In this document: positions 8,836 through 20,910 of the stretch, in pieces
Position numbering within the stretch: the stretch's first letter is position 1
Layout: every line of letters starts with the position of its first letter
NCBI RefSeq assembly: GCF_001029435.1
Contig: NZ_LDOV01000031.1
Location: 38,434-102,433, forward strand
Direction of reading: 5' to 3'
Length of the DNA stretch: 64,000 bases
Source: Photobacterium aphoticum
GTDB lineage: Bacteria > Pseudomonadota > Gammaproteobacteria > Enterobacterales > Vibrionaceae
The notes under the pieces: generated by a model
The model's input: the letters and a program-made list of their open reading frames with translations, nothing else
Told to the model about the DNA's origin: nothing
Databases searched by the model: none
Position numbers and translations under genes: made by a program

Positions 8836-10722
8836 TCACTTTTCAATATTGAGGCAGTTTATGCAGAAGGCATATTGCCCTTTTGGATCGTTGAAGTTAC
8901 CAAGGGTGGTAAGGTCTGTTACAACCTGTTGAGAAACCGGTTGCAAAGCCTCCGGTACACTTCCCCACATGGCTTCGGTGATCCACAATTTAGCCTGACC
9001 AGAAATGTCTTTCATAAACATCTCGAACGGTGACAATGGTTGCTTCATCCATTCAATCTGGTAGTTATCACCGATATCTGCCAATTCAGCAGCACTGTCT
9101 ACTGCGTCATCAAAGTCACCTAAGGCGTCAACCAGACCCAGTTTCAAGGCATCCTGACCGGTCCACACGCGACCTTGCGCCACTTTGTCAGCTTGCTCCA
9201 GCGTCATGTGACGGCTCTGGCTCACTAGATTGATAAAGCGGTGGTAGCCGTTTTCAATGCTGATTTGGAATAGTTCTGACACACCCTCTGGCAACTCTCG
9301 CGTCACACCGACACCGGCAAACGGGGTGGTGCCCACACCGTCACTGTATACGCCCATTTTTTCCAACCCTTTCTCAAAGGTGGTCATGATGGCAAAGATA
9401 CCGATAGAGCCGGTGATGGTAGTCGGTTGTGCCATGATCTTATCGGCGCTGGCTGAAATCCAGTAACCGCCAGAGGCTGCAACGCTCGACATCGAAACCA
9501 CAACCGGCTTACCGGCTGCTTTTAGGGCATCCACTTCATTACGGATCACTTCAGAGGCAAAAGCACTGCCCCCTGGACTGTCAACACGCAGTACTACGGC
9601 TTTCACATTTTCATCAAAACGGGCATTGCGCAGTAACGCAGCGGTGGTGTCGCCACCCACATTGTTGTTTTGCTGAGGACCATCCATGATGGCACCGCTC
9701 GCCACGACCACGGCCACCTGATTCACGGATGCGGTTTGATCCAGCTCGTCACCTTCAGGGGCGATCATCGGATCCTTCACCGTTGGCTGGTAATCGTAGT
9801 AACTGATTTGATTAAAGCTGTGTTCCTTGTTGTCGCCGAACAGATCCATCAAACGCTGACGCAAGGCCGGGCGGCTCAGCAGTTCATCCACCAAACCTTG
9901 GTTAAGGTTCAGTTGTGCCCAGTCACCGTCGACGGCTTTGAATTGCTCAATCAGGGTGTCCAACTTCGGTGTCATGACGCTCGCGTCAATCTCGCGGTTG
10001 GCGGCTACGTCGCTGGTGTATGCGCCCCATAATTGGTTCAGCCATACACTGTTGGCTTCACGGGCCGCGTCAGACATGCCGTCTAACGTGTACGGTTCAA
10101 CAAACGACTTGTAGGTACCGACACGGAACACATGGGTATTGACGTTGAGCTTTTCCAGTAAGCTTTTGTAGTAAAGGCTGTATGTACCGTAACCCTGTAG
10201 CATCACGCCACCGTCCGGCGCCATGTAAATGGTGTCAGCGTAGCTGGAAAGGTAGTACTGGCTTTGCTTGTAGTGCTCACCAATGGCGACCACAGGCTTG
10301 CCGGTTTGCTTGAATTCGGTAATGGCTTTGGCGATGTAGCGCATCTTGGTCAGGCTGGTTTCCTGCATCTCTTTCAGATTCAGTACCAGGCCGGTAATGC
10401 GGTCATCTTTTGCTGCGGCACGAATGGTATCGACGACGTCAAACAGCACGGTCTCTTGTGCAGGTGGTTGACCAAGGGCACCTTTTACCAGTTCGTTGTA
10501 AGCATTGACCGGGGTTTGGCGTTCAACAATCGGGCCGGAGATATCCAGTACCAGCGCCGCCTTTTCTGGCAGTTCTGGGCCTTTTGAGCTTTCATTAAAG
10601 ATGAATAGCCATGCACCAATGACGACGAAAAACAGCAGGTTGGTGATCACCTGACGTAATATATTGATGCCTTTCCCTATCCAACCAAAAAGCTTTCCTA
10701 TTCCTTTAAAGATCACTTTCAT
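8836..10722 (-). CDS. sppA: Signal peptide peptidase SppA, 67 kDa type
   Basis: A 628-residue inner-membrane protease that degrades cleaved signal peptides. One transmembrane segment is at about 27-43 (TNLLFFVVIGAWLFIFN), followed by two tandem ClpP-like S49 domains. The Lys/Ser dyad is spread over them: Lys205 in VGTYKSFVEPY of the first and Ser417 in SVAASGGYWIS of the second, equivalent to Lys209/Ser409 of E. coli. The C-terminus is slightly longer than in E. coli and ends FCINCLNIEK. The ATG at 10722 follows AGGAAT. It is divergent from fadH. Confidence 0.97.
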   Translation of the reverse strand: MKVIFKGIGKLFGWIGKGINILRQVITNLLFFVVIGAWLFIFNESSKGPELPEKAALVLDISGPIVERQTPVNAYNELVKGALGQPPAQETVLFDVVDTIRAAAKDDRITGLVLNLKEMQETSLTKMRYIAKAITEFKQTGKPVVAIGEHYKQSQYYLSSYADTIYMAPDGGVMLQGYGTYSLYYKSLLEKLNVNTHVFRVGTYKSFVEPYTLDGMSDAAREANSVWLNQLWGAYTSDVAANREIDASVMTPKLDTLIEQFKAVDGDWAQLNLNQGLVDELLSRPALRQRLMDLFGDNKEHSFNQISYYDYQPTVKDPMIAPEGDELDQTASVNQVAVVVASGAIMDGPQQNNNVGGDTTAALLRNARFDENVKAVVLRVDSPGGSAFASEVIRNEVDALKAAGKPVVVSMSSVAASGGYWISASADKIMAQPTTITGSIGIFAIMTTFEKGLEKMGVYSDGVGTTPFAGVGVTRELPEGVSELFQISIENGYHRFINLVSQSRHMTLEQADKVAQGRVWTGQDALKLGLVDALGDFDDAVDSAAELADIGDNYQIEWMKQPLSPFEMFMKDISGQAKLWITEAMWGSVPEALQPVSQQVVTDLTTLGNFNDPKGQYAFCINCLNIEK

Positions 10723-10826
10723 TGATATTCCTGAATAATTATGACTTGTGATGTATAACGTCCATCCTAACCGAGTAGACCACCAATTTCAGTAATAATT
10801 CCTACTGAAGTCAGTGAGTAGCGTGA

Positions 10827-12986
<2,160 letters not shown>

Positions 12987-13070
12987 CCCCTGTAGATTGC
13001 ATGGATTTACCCGTTATTGAATGTGATAGGGTAACGTAAAGAGCATAAACATGAAGTTTGCGAGGTAGTT

Positions 13071-13622
13071 ATGGATGCATTGGCCTTATTGTTGAATCGT
13101 CGGTCATTACCCAAAATGATCGCCCCTGCCCCGGAAGGGGAAGCGTTGGATGCGATTTTTCGGGCGGGGTTACGCGCGCCGGATCATGCGGGATTGACCC
13201 CGTGGCGATTTATTGTGTCGCAAGGCGAAGGCTTGGATCGCTTATCCGGCATCTTACAATCAGCGGCTCAAGAGGACGGAGCCGATGAAGCAACGGTTGA
13301 AAAAGCCAGCCGCTCACCGTACCGAGCGCCGATGGTCATTACCGTGGTAGCAAAAGTAACAGCACACGATAAAGTGCCGACCATTGAACAGTACTTGTCG
13401 GCCGGGTGTGCCGCACATGCCATGCAAATGGCGGCAGTGGCGCAGGGCTTTGCCGCATTTTGGCGTACCGGAAAGTGGGCGTATCACAACGTGGTGCGTG
13501 AGGCACTGGGCGTGTCCGGTGATGACATGATTGTGGGATTTTTGTATCTTGGCTCTGCCGGATGCCGTGATGCCAAGGCGCCAGAGCGGGATTTAGCACA
13601 ATTTGTCGAATATCTCGCGTAA
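13071..13622 (+). CDS. ydjA: Nitroreductase family protein YdjA
   Basis: A 183-residue FMN flavoprotein of the small YdjA subgroup. The N-terminus MDALALLLNRRSLPKMIAPAPEGE, the FMN-contact stretch RAGLRAPDHAGLTPWRF and SAGCAAHAMQMAAVAQGF all match E. coli YdjA. Physiological substrate is not established. GAGGTAG lies just upstream of the ATG. ydjA-selD-topB are also near neighbours in E. coli, so this order is ancestral. Confidence 0.93.
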   Translation: MDALALLLNRRSLPKMIAPAPEGEALDAIFRAGLRAPDHAGLTPWRFIVSQGEGLDRLSGILQSAAQEDGADEATVEKASRSPYRAPMVITVVAKVTAHDKVPTIEQYLSAGCAAHAMQMAAVAQGFAAFWRTGKWAYHNVVREALGVSGDDMIVGFLYLGSAGCRDAKAPERDLAQFVEYLA

Positions 13623-13660
13623 TACGCCCTCAAAGGGATAAATTCGTTTGATTATGCGCA

Positions 13661-13688
13661 AAGGGAAGCCATTTTGGCTTCCCTTTTT
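13661..13688 (+). terminator. ydjA terminator
   Basis: A 10-bp perfect stem AAGGGAAGCC/GGCTTCCCTT with an ATTTT loop continues into a T run. Confidence 0.88.
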
Positions 13689-13761
13689 GCCCCTGATGGA
13701 TGACAGGATCCGGTGGCAGGAGTAGAATCCTCCGCTTCTTGTCATTTTATCGGAGCGTGTC

Positions 13762-14802
13762 ATGGAAAATGTTCGCCTTACCCAATACAGCCACGGTGCA
13801 GGATGTGGTTGTAAAATCTCACCTCAAGTGCTTGATACTATTCTTAAAACTCAAATCGCTCCGTTCGCTGACCCTAACCTGCTGGTAGGGAACGAAAGTA
13901 AAGATGACGCAGCGGTATACGATCTTGGCAATGGCACGGCGGTGATCAGCACCACGGATTTCTTCATGCCAATCGTGGATGACCCGTATGATTTTGGCCG
14001 TATCGCGGCGACGAACGCGATCAGCGACATCTATGCCATGGGCGGTAAGCCAATCATGGCGATTGCGATTCTGGGCTGGCCTGTGAACGTATTGCCACCT
14101 GAAATCGCGCAAAAAGTGATTGAAGGCGGTCGTGCCGTATGCCGTGAAGCGGGCATCTCTCTGGCGGGCGGTCACTCGATTGATGCACCAGAGCCAATTT
14201 TCGGCTTGGCTGTGACCGGTATCGTAGATACGGATCGCGTGAAGCGTAACAACCAGGCGGAAGCGGGCTGTAAACTGTACCTGACCAAGCCGCTAGGTAT
14301 CGGTGTACTAACCACAGCAGAGAAAAAATCCCTGCTAAAAGAAGAGCACCAGGGTTTGGCACGTGATTGGATGTGCAAACTGAACAAGCCGGGCGAAACC
14401 TTTGCTGATATCGCAGGCGTAAAAGCCATGACTGACGTGACCGGTTTTGGTCTGATGGGTCACCTGAACGAAATCTGTGAAGGCAGCGGTCTGAAAGCCA
14501 CCATCCAGTTTGATCAGATCCCACACCTGCCAGGCGTGTTTGACTACATTGCACAAGGCAGCGTACCGGGCGGCACAACCCGTAACTTTGACAGCTACGG
14601 TTACCGTGTGGGTGCCATGACCGATGAGCAAAAAGCCCTGCTTTGCGATCCTCAAACTTCTGGCGGTTTGCTGTTGGCGGTCACGCCGGATGCCGAAGAG
14701 GCAGTAAAAGCCGCTGCTGAGCAGCACGGTATTACGTTGAATGCCATTGGTGAATTATTTGACGCGACGGATAGCGACACTGTATTGATTGAGATCCGCT
14801 AA
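13762..14802 (+). CDS. selD: Selenide, water dikinase (selenophosphate synthetase)
   Basis: A 346-residue enzyme making selenophosphate from selenide and ATP. The glycine-rich active loop HGAGCGCK carries Cys15 and Lys18, equivalent to the essential Cys17/Lys20 of E. coli, so this is the Cys form and not a selenoprotein. The ATP-grasp-like PurM fold is seen in [27 protein letters not shown] and in [15 protein letters not shown]. The start is the ATG at 13762. Its stop is two bases before the mnmH ATG, so the two are translationally coupled. Confidence 0.98.
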   Translation: MENVRLTQYSHGAGCGCKISPQVLDTILKTQIAPFADPNLLVGNESKDDAAVYDLGNGTAVISTTDFFMPIVDDPYDFGRIAATNAISDIYAMGGKPIMAIAILGWPVNVLPPEIAQKVIEGGRAVCREAGISLAGGHSIDAPEPIFGLAVTGIVDTDRVKRNNQAEAGCKLYLTKPLGIGVLTTAEKKSLLKEEHQGLARDWMCKLNKPGETFADIAGVKAMTDVTGFGLMGHLNEICEGSGLKATIQFDQIPHLPGVFDYIAQGSVPGGTTRNFDSYGYRVGAMTDEQKALLCDPQTSGGLLLAVTPDAEEAVKAAAEQHGITLNAIGELFDATDSDTVLIEIR

Positions 14803-14804
14803 TC

Positions 14805-15893
14805 ATGTCCCGTCCAAACTGTGAAGATTTTAAACAACTGTTCCTTAACGATACCCCGTTGATGGACATGCGTGCACCGGTTGAATTTGAACAAGGTGCA
14901 TTCCCGACCTCTCACAACCGTCCATTAATGACGGACTGTGAGCGTAAAGCGGTCGGTACGTGTTACAAAGAACAAGGCCAAGACGCCGCGATTGCATTGG
15001 GTCACCAGTTGGTGAACGGCGATGTCAAAGCCGAGCGAGTGGCACAGTGGAAAGCGTTTTGTGAAGCGAACCCGAACGGGTATTTGTACTGTTTCCGTGG
15101 CGGCTTGCGTTCACGCATCACTCAGCAATGGTTGAAAGAAGCGGGCATTGATTTCCCGATGGTTGTCGGTGGTTACAAAGCGCTACGCCGTTTTCTGATT
15201 GATACCATTGATGCGGTGGCGGCTCAGCCAATGACGCTGATTGGTGGTAACACCGGTTGCGGCAAAACGTTGATGTTGCATGAGCTGGCAAACGGCATCG
15301 ATTTGGAAGGCGCGGCGAACCACCGTGGCTCATCATTCGGTCGCTATGTGACAGCGCAGCGTACGCAAATTGCGTTTGAAAACGTACTGGCCGTCGAAAT
15401 GCTGAAAAAGCAGGAAGCGGGTGCGAAGCACTTTGTGTTTGAAGATGAAGGCAAAGTCATCGGTTCGGTGAGTACGCCATTATCGATTCACCAAGCGATG
15501 CAGGCAGCACCGATTGCGATTGTCGACGATCCGATGGAAGTGCGTTTAGCCCGTCTGACAGATGACTATGTGATCCGCATGCAACGTGATTTCTGTGAAA
15601 CGTACGGTGAGGAAGAAGGCTGGCAGCTGTTTACGGAGTATCTGGCGCGTGGCATGTTCAGTATTCGTAAGCGCTTGGGCTTAGAGCGTTACGAAGAATT
15701 GCTGGCAACGCAGCAGGCGGCAGTGCAAACCATGCAGGCGACCGGTTCACTGGACGGCCATGAAGCGTGGCTGAAGCCGTTGCTTGAGCAGTACTACGAT
15801 CCGATGTACACCTACCAGTTGAGCAAAAAAGCCGATCGTATTGTCTTCCGAGGCGATTACGCCACGGTACGTGAGTGGTTGGCAGCACGCTAA
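14805..15893 (+). CDS. mnmH: tRNA 2-selenouridine synthase MnmH/SelU
   Basis: A 362-residue enzyme that converts 2-thiouridine at the wobble position of certain tRNAs to 2-selenouridine, using SelD's selenophosphate. The N-terminal rhodanese domain holds the catalytic Cys96 in YLYCFRGGLRS. A P-loop domain follows with Walker A GNTGCGKT at 148-155. Coupling to selD through a 2-base gap supports the pathway. Presence of this gene gives selD a use even if no Sec-insertion genes exist elsewhere. Confidence 0.97.
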   Translation: MSRPNCEDFKQLFLNDTPLMDMRAPVEFEQGAFPTSHNRPLMTDCERKAVGTCYKEQGQDAAIALGHQLVNGDVKAERVAQWKAFCEANPNGYLYCFRGGLRSRITQQWLKEAGIDFPMVVGGYKALRRFLIDTIDAVAAQPMTLIGGNTGCGKTLMLHELANGIDLEGAANHRGSSFGRYVTAQRTQIAFENVLAVEMLKKQEAGAKHFVFEDEGKVIGSVSTPLSIHQAMQAAPIAIVDDPMEVRLARLTDDYVIRMQRDFCETYGEEEGWQLFTEYLARGMFSIRKRLGLERYEELLATQQAAVQTMQATGSLDGHEAWLKPLLEQYYDPMYTYQLSKKADRIVFRGDYATVREWLAAR

Positions 15894-15932
15894 GCACGAA
15901 CACGACGTATCGACGACAGCGCGTTAAGCATT

Positions 15933-15976
15933 AAAAAACACCCCGTGATCAGGTTTTGATCACGGGGTGTTTTTTT
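15933..15976 (+). terminator. Strong bidirectional terminator mnmH / glucosaminidase
   Basis: A 15-bp perfect stem (15937-15951 with 15957-15971) and a 5-base loop lie between an A run and a T run, serving convergent mnmH and the gene at 16020. Confidence 0.92.
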
Positions 15977-16019
15977 ATCAATCGATTGTGTGATTAATAC
16001 GGTTCAATCACAGGCTTGA

Positions 16020-16850
16020 TTAAGCGGCATTCACAGGTGGCATGTACTGGCGATCATCGTGGATCATGGCACGGATTTCCTGCACATACTTCTCACCGAT
16101 TTGGGAGTAGTGGATCAGTCCTTGTGCCATCGCATTGGCGGCCGCATCAGACGTGATCGGTGTGCCCGCAGCGCGTTGCTCGGCGCGAATATCACGCAGT
16201 GCCTGATAGGCTGGGTTGGTGTTCACATTGGTGAAGTAGGCATCGACAGCGGCTTGCGTATTGGCAAAACGCTGTACTTCATGGAAGTGGCCGCCTTTTT
16301 CCTGATGCGGGAATAAGCCACAGCCTTGGGTGTAACACCATTGGCCAAAGTAATTGTTGGCTTCAACCGCAAAACGGGACGTGCCCCAAGCCGATTCAAT
16401 GGCCGCTTGGCTCATCACCAATGCCGCTGGAATTTGATCCACGCGAGCCAGGATGGCTTGTTGCCAGGCCGCATTCACACCCGCTGTCGGGATAGGCAAC
16501 TGGTACTGAGAAGCGATGTTTTCCAGAAATTCTGTGGGTGCATTACCACCGTGTGAAGGCGCCGGATGCTGGGTAAAATAGTGTTCTAACAACCCTCGGT
16601 TATGTGCAATCGTACTGTTTTCGCGGTCAATCATTGGCTGCAAGTAGGCGAAAAAGGCCGTTTTCTTTTGTTTGACATCGCCCATCGCGGCGAAATCCGG
16701 CTTATCGCTTGGCAGTGTGATATGTGTATGCGAGGTCACGTGATGTGCGTGGGGAGACGTTTGCTCGGCGCGCACTTTGACGGCATGGATAGCGGTTAAA
16801 CTGACCGCTGCGGCGAGGGTGATCACGCCAACGGTGGAAACTTTGGTCAT
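16020..16850 (-). CDS. Bax-like glucosaminidase domain protein, secreted
   Basis: A 276-residue protein. The ATG at 16850 gives a signal peptide (MTKVSTVGVITLAAAVSLTAIHAVKVRA) cleaved near residue 28; a GTG at 16877 is in frame but AAGG lies 11 bases before the ATG. The mature part is a glucosaminidase domain of the Bax/FlgJ type with the catalytic Glu in QAAIESAWGTSRFA, then NNYFGQWCYTQGCGLFP and VDAYFTNVNTNPAYQALR, matching E. coli Bax. It should cleave peptidoglycan glycan in the periplasm. The segment EQTSPHAHHVTSHTHIT after the signal is His-rich. Confidence 0.85.
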   Translation of the reverse strand: MTKVSTVGVITLAAAVSLTAIHAVKVRAEQTSPHAHHVTSHTHITLPSDKPDFAAMGDVKQKKTAFFAYLQPMIDRENSTIAHNRGLLEHYFTQHPAPSHGGNAPTEFLENIASQYQLPIPTAGVNAAWQQAILARVDQIPAALVMSQAAIESAWGTSRFAVEANNYFGQWCYTQGCGLFPHQEKGGHFHEVQRFANTQAAVDAYFTNVNTNPAYQALRDIRAEQRAAGTPITSDAAANAMAQGLIHYSQIGEKYVQEIRAMIHDDRQYMPPVNAA

Positions 16851-17072
16851 AATGGTTAGTACCTTAAAAAGACACACCCGAAAGAAGAACTGTACCTTAC
16901 GCCTATCTTTTTAGGCTATCAAGCATTCCTTTGTGGTATTTGCTCAGGCGTTTATCGCGGGATTACGGTGGATTTGCGGCGTTTAAACTGTTTTTATATC
17001 CAGTATAAATCTTGCTGCCACGACGGCTTTTCGGTACAGTCTCGCTATTCCTGCTACCAAGTGAAACTGTGA

Positions 17073-19097
17073 ATGACTCGTTTGTATATTGCTGAAAAGC
17101 CTAGCCTCGGCCGCGCGATCGCGGCGGTACTTCCTCGCCCGCATAAAAATAACAATGGTTACATTGAAGTGGGGAATGGCGATATTGTGACCTGGTGTAT
17201 CGGTCACTTGCTGGAGCAGGTCGAGCCGGATGCGTACGATGAGAAATACAAAAAGTGGAACTTGGCCGATTTGCCGATTGTGCCCGAGCAATGGCAACTG
17301 AGTCCGCGTAAGTCGGCCAAACAGCAATTAGCCGTGGTCAAAAAGCTGTGCAAGCAAGCGACCGATGTGGTGCATGCCGGTGACCCGGATCGTGAAGGGC
17401 AGTTGCTGGTGGATGAAGTGATTGATTACGTGAAATTGGCGCAGAGCAAGAAAGCGTCGATGCAGCGTTTGTTGATTTCGGATTTGAACCCGGCGGCTGT
17501 GAAGCGCGCCTTGGGTCAGCTGCGTAGTAATCGTGATTTTATCCCGTTGTCTGTGTCCGCGCTGGCGCGTTCTCGAGCCGACTGGCTGTACGGCATGAAC
17601 ATGACCCGTGCCTATACGTTATTGGGCCAAAAAGGCGGCTATCGTGGCGTGTTGTCAGTGGGTCGTGTGCAGACCCCGGTACTCGGACTGGTGACCCGCC
17701 GTGATGATGAGATCGCCAATTTTGTACCTAAGCCTTTCTATGAGCTGTTTGCCTTGATCCCGTATCAAGACATGGTGATCCGCGCCAAATGGCAACCGAG
17801 TGAAGCGTGTCAGCCTTGGCAGGACGATGATGGCCGTATCCTTAACCGTAAGCTGTGTGAAAACGTCGTCAGCCGCATTAAAGGCCAACCGGCAGAAGTG
17901 AGTGCGGCTGAGCGTAAAGAAACCCGCCAAGCCCCCCCGTTGCCGTATTCTTTGTCTGCCCTGCAAATTGATGCGGCCAAGCGTTTTGGCATGAGCGCCG
18001 CTGATGTGTTGGCAACGTGTCAGTCGTTGTATGAAAAACACAAGGTGATCACTTATCCGCGTTCCGATAGCCGTTATTTGCCGATGGATCATTACCGTCA
18101 GGGCGGTGAGGTGTCACAGGCCATTGCCAATACTGAGCCAAAGCTCGCCAATGCGGTCAGCGGGGCTGATCTGAGCCTGAAATCCAAAGCGTGGAATGAT
18201 AAGAAAGTGGATGCTCACCACGCCATTATTCCCACGCCTAAAGCGGTGAACCCGGCCAGCCTCAGTGCCAATGAGCAGAAGATTTACCAGCAGATCGCCC
18301 GCCAGTACCTGATGCAATTCTATCTGGCGGCAGTGTACAGTGAGGCGAAACTGGAATTTACCATTGCGGGTGGCCTGTTTATTGCCCGTGGTCGTCAGCT
18401 GATGTCACCGGGCTGGCGTCAATTGCTGGGGCGTGATGACAGTCAGGACGGTGAAGCGGATTTAGCCGATAAAGTGCCGCCGTTAACGAAAGGCACGATG
18501 TTGGTGTGCCAAGATGGCGAGATCAAAGACAAAATGACCGAGCCACCCAAAGCCTTTACTGAAGCAACTTTGCTGCAGGCTATGACGGGGATCGCCCGTT
18601 TTGTCTCGGATCAATCGCTGAAGAAAATCCTGCGTGATACGGATGGCTTGGGCACCGAAGCGACCCGTGCCGGTATTTTGGATATTTTGTTTAAACGCCA
18701 ACTCCTGATGCGTCAAGGCAAAAGTATTCATGCCACCGAAGCAGGGCGCGGATTGATTTATGCGTTGCCGGATGAAGCGACTTACCCAGATATGACGGCC
18801 CATTGGGAGCACCAGTTGCAAGACATGGCGGAGAAAAAGTGTGCCTATAAGCCGTTTATGGATGCCTTAGAAGCGCAGGTGCATCGTTTGATGACCCAAG
18901 TGCAAACCAGTGAAGTACCCAAGAGCCTGATGTCACTGACCTCACCAGAGCCGTTCAAAGGCAAGAAAGGCGGTTATGCGAAGAAAGGTGGGTATAAGAA
19001 AGGGGCAGGTGCCAAATCATCAAGCGGTGGACGTAAAGCCTCAACGGGATCGAAACCTAAAACCGCCGCCAAGCGCACCCGTAAGCCGCAGTCGTAA
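17073..19097 (+). CDS. topB: DNA topoisomerase III
   Basis: A 674-residue type IA topoisomerase that decatenates DNA through single-strand passage. The TOPRIM domain starts LYIAEKPSLGRAIA and holds the acidic DPDRE triad region at 104-108. The catalytic Tyr328 is in VITYPRSDSRYLP, the same number as in E. coli. The C-terminal tail from about 630 is Gly/Lys/Ser-rich and basic (KGKKGGYAKKGGYKKG), likely for nucleic acid contact. No SD is obvious before the ATG. Confidence 0.97.
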   Translation: MTRLYIAEKPSLGRAIAAVLPRPHKNNNGYIEVGNGDIVTWCIGHLLEQVEPDAYDEKYKKWNLADLPIVPEQWQLSPRKSAKQQLAVVKKLCKQATDVVHAGDPDREGQLLVDEVIDYVKLAQSKKASMQRLLISDLNPAAVKRALGQLRSNRDFIPLSVSALARSRADWLYGMNMTRAYTLLGQKGGYRGVLSVGRVQTPVLGLVTRRDDEIANFVPKPFYELFALIPYQDMVIRAKWQPSEACQPWQDDDGRILNRKLCENVVSRIKGQPAEVSAAERKETRQAPPLPYSLSALQIDAAKRFGMSAADVLATCQSLYEKHKVITYPRSDSRYLPMDHYRQGGEVSQAIANTEPKLANAVSGADLSLKSKAWNDKKVDAHHAIIPTPKAVNPASLSANEQKIYQQIARQYLMQFYLAAVYSEAKLEFTIAGGLFIARGRQLMSPGWRQLLGRDDSQDGEADLADKVPPLTKGTMLVCQDGEIKDKMTEPPKAFTEATLLQAMTGIARFVSDQSLKKILRDTDGLGTEATRAGILDILFKRQLLMRQGKSIHATEAGRGLIYALPDEATYPDMTAHWEHQLQDMAEKKCAYKPFMDALEAQVHRLMTQVQTSEVPKSLMSLTSPEPFKGKKGGYAKKGGYKKGAGAKSSSGGRKASTGSKPKTAAKRTRKPQS

Positions 19098-19167
19098 ACA
19101 GCGCTATGCCGAGTAATGTTTATTCCAGTTCCAGTTATCGGGCTCTATAACACCAAGCGATAACAAC

Positions 19168-19195
19168 AAGGCCGTGATAATGTCACGGCCTTTTT
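19168..19195 (+). terminator. topB terminator
   Basis: A 10-bp perfect stem AAGGCCGTGA/TCACGGCCTT with a TAATG loop and T run, 70 bases after the topB stop. Confidence 0.88.
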
Positions 19196-19284
19196 ATTGG
19201 TTATTGCAGCGTATTTTGATTCGAGTTTCGAGTTCCAGGATCGAGGGGCCAAGATATCGCTTCTCTTTTTCCTGCTCTTCCGTC

Positions 19285-20910
19285 TCACCCAATCACATAT
19301 TGATTGCGGCCTTTGGATTTCGCTTCATACAACGCGGCATCCGTGCGTTCAAAGAACTTTGTCGGCGAGATCTGGGCAGAAGGGATCACCGTACAGCCAC
19401 CCACACTGATGGTGACAATATTGGGTGCGCTGTCCGCCCCGTTTTCTCGCGGGAGTTGCAGGTGCTGCACCGTCATCAACGCACGCTTGGCGGCATACTT
19501 GGCGGCAAAGTTATCTTGCCCCGGCAGTAGCAGCACAAACTCTTCACCGCCGTAGCGGGCAAACAGGGCACCCGCACGGCGTTCCAGTGACGACAAGGCT
19601 TGGGCAATGGCGCGTAAGCAGTCATCTCCGGCAGCATGACCATAGTGGTCGTTGTAATGCTTGAAATGGTCGACATCAATCACCAGCAGCGAGATCGGCA
19701 ATTGGTGTCGCTCTGCCCGGCGCCATTCTTCTATAAAGCGGGTATCGAACATTCGGCGGTTGGCAACGCCCGTCAGGGGATCTTGCCGCGACATGATTTC
19801 TAGTTGTGCATTCGCCCGCTGTAGTTCGTTGGTGCGTTCTGTGACGCGTTGTTCCAGTTCGGCATTTAGGGAGATCAGGCTTTCTTCCGCCTTCCGGCGA
19901 ACGAAATGTTGCGACACCATAAAGCCGAACTGTTTCAGGATGTGCTGCTGGTAGTCATGGATTGGCCCGCCGCTGATCAGGTTATCACAGGCAATCCAGC
20001 CAATAGGGGTATCTTCATCCCACAGTGACAGGTAGGCACTCCAGCCCAGTACTCCCACCGGCTTTAAGTCGTGAATGATCGGCGTGTTTTTTTCCACCAC
20101 CAGATATTCTTTGTTCTCCACCGTATGATTGGCAAACCACATGTCAGGAATGGCGGATTCAAAATAGCGCTCATCCACCGTATTACCTTGTAAATCCGTG
20201 CCCCAGGTACCTTGCATACGCCCGTGTTCTTTAAACAGGAAGATCGCAAGGCGATCAATGCACAGTGCGCGTTTGGCTTCATCGACAGCGGTAAACAGCA
20301 TGTTGTCCATGGAGGTTGCCCGCCACAGCTTGAACGAGATGTCATGCAACGCCTGCAGTTGCAGGTACAGGTTATGCTGTTCATCAAGGCGAATTTGCAG
20401 CTCGCGCTCGGCAGTGCGACGACCGGCATGTTCGTCTTGAATGGTTTCATTCACTAACGAGGCATCCAGTTCAGCCGCAAGCAGGGTCGCCAGTTGGGAA
20501 AAATCATCTTCCCGTAAGTGCTCATTGGCGGAGATTTTAGGCAGGTCAATGACAAGACAGCCCATGATCACCGAATGGCGTTTGAGGGGCAGCCACACCC
20601 GGCGGTTATAGCCGATATCATCAACAAACGGTTCGCCACGGCGTATCGCCTTGGTGATTTGATAGAACGGGATCCCGATATAGTCCGGCCACTCGACAGG
20701 CGGAAAGTGGTGTGACACTTCCTCGCCGTGCATGGAAAACAACAGTTTCCAGTGAGCCTTGTAGGCAACAATCAGTACGGCTTTTTTAACGGCAAAATCC
20801 ATCGATAAACGATGGCAAATCAGTTCGCTAATGGTGTGTAGGCCGTGTGCTTTTCCCCATTGCGAGAAGAGATGGTGATAAAAGCGGGTTAGTGGTGCGT
20901 GTTGTGCCAA
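19285..20910 (-). CDS. Diguanylate cyclase with GAF-like sensor
   Basis: A 541-residue protein with no membrane segment. Residues 1-170 are a divergent sensory region, about 185-335 resemble a GAF domain, 338-372 form a coiled-coil linker (RRKAEESLISLNAELEQRVTERTNELQRANAQL), and 373-541 are a GGDEF domain. The active loop is GGEEF at 454-458, a permitted variant for c-di-GMP synthesis. The upstream inhibitory RxxD site is changed to RAGA (445-448), so product feedback through it is probably lost. DVDHFKHYNDHYGH carries the metal-binding Asp. Confidence 0.92.
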   Translation of the reverse strand: MAQHAPLTRFYHHLFSQWGKAHGLHTISELICHRLSMDFAVKKAVLIVAYKAHWKLLFSMHGEEVSHHFPPVEWPDYIGIPFYQITKAIRRGEPFVDDIGYNRRVWLPLKRHSVIMGCLVIDLPKISANEHLREDDFSQLATLLAAELDASLVNETIQDEHAGRRTAERELQIRLDEQHNLYLQLQALHDISFKLWRATSMDNMLFTAVDEAKRALCIDRLAIFLFKEHGRMQGTWGTDLQGNTVDERYFESAIPDMWFANHTVENKEYLVVEKNTPIIHDLKPVGVLGWSAYLSLWDEDTPIGWIACDNLISGGPIHDYQQHILKQFGFMVSQHFVRRKAEESLISLNAELEQRVTERTNELQRANAQLEIMSRQDPLTGVANRRMFDTRFIEEWRRAERHQLPISLLVIDVDHFKHYNDHYGHAAGDDCLRAIAQALSSLERRAGALFARYGGEEFVLLLPGQDNFAAKYAAKRALMTVQHLQLPRENGADSAPNIVTISVGGCTVIPSAQISPTKFFERTDAALYEAKSKGRNQYVIG

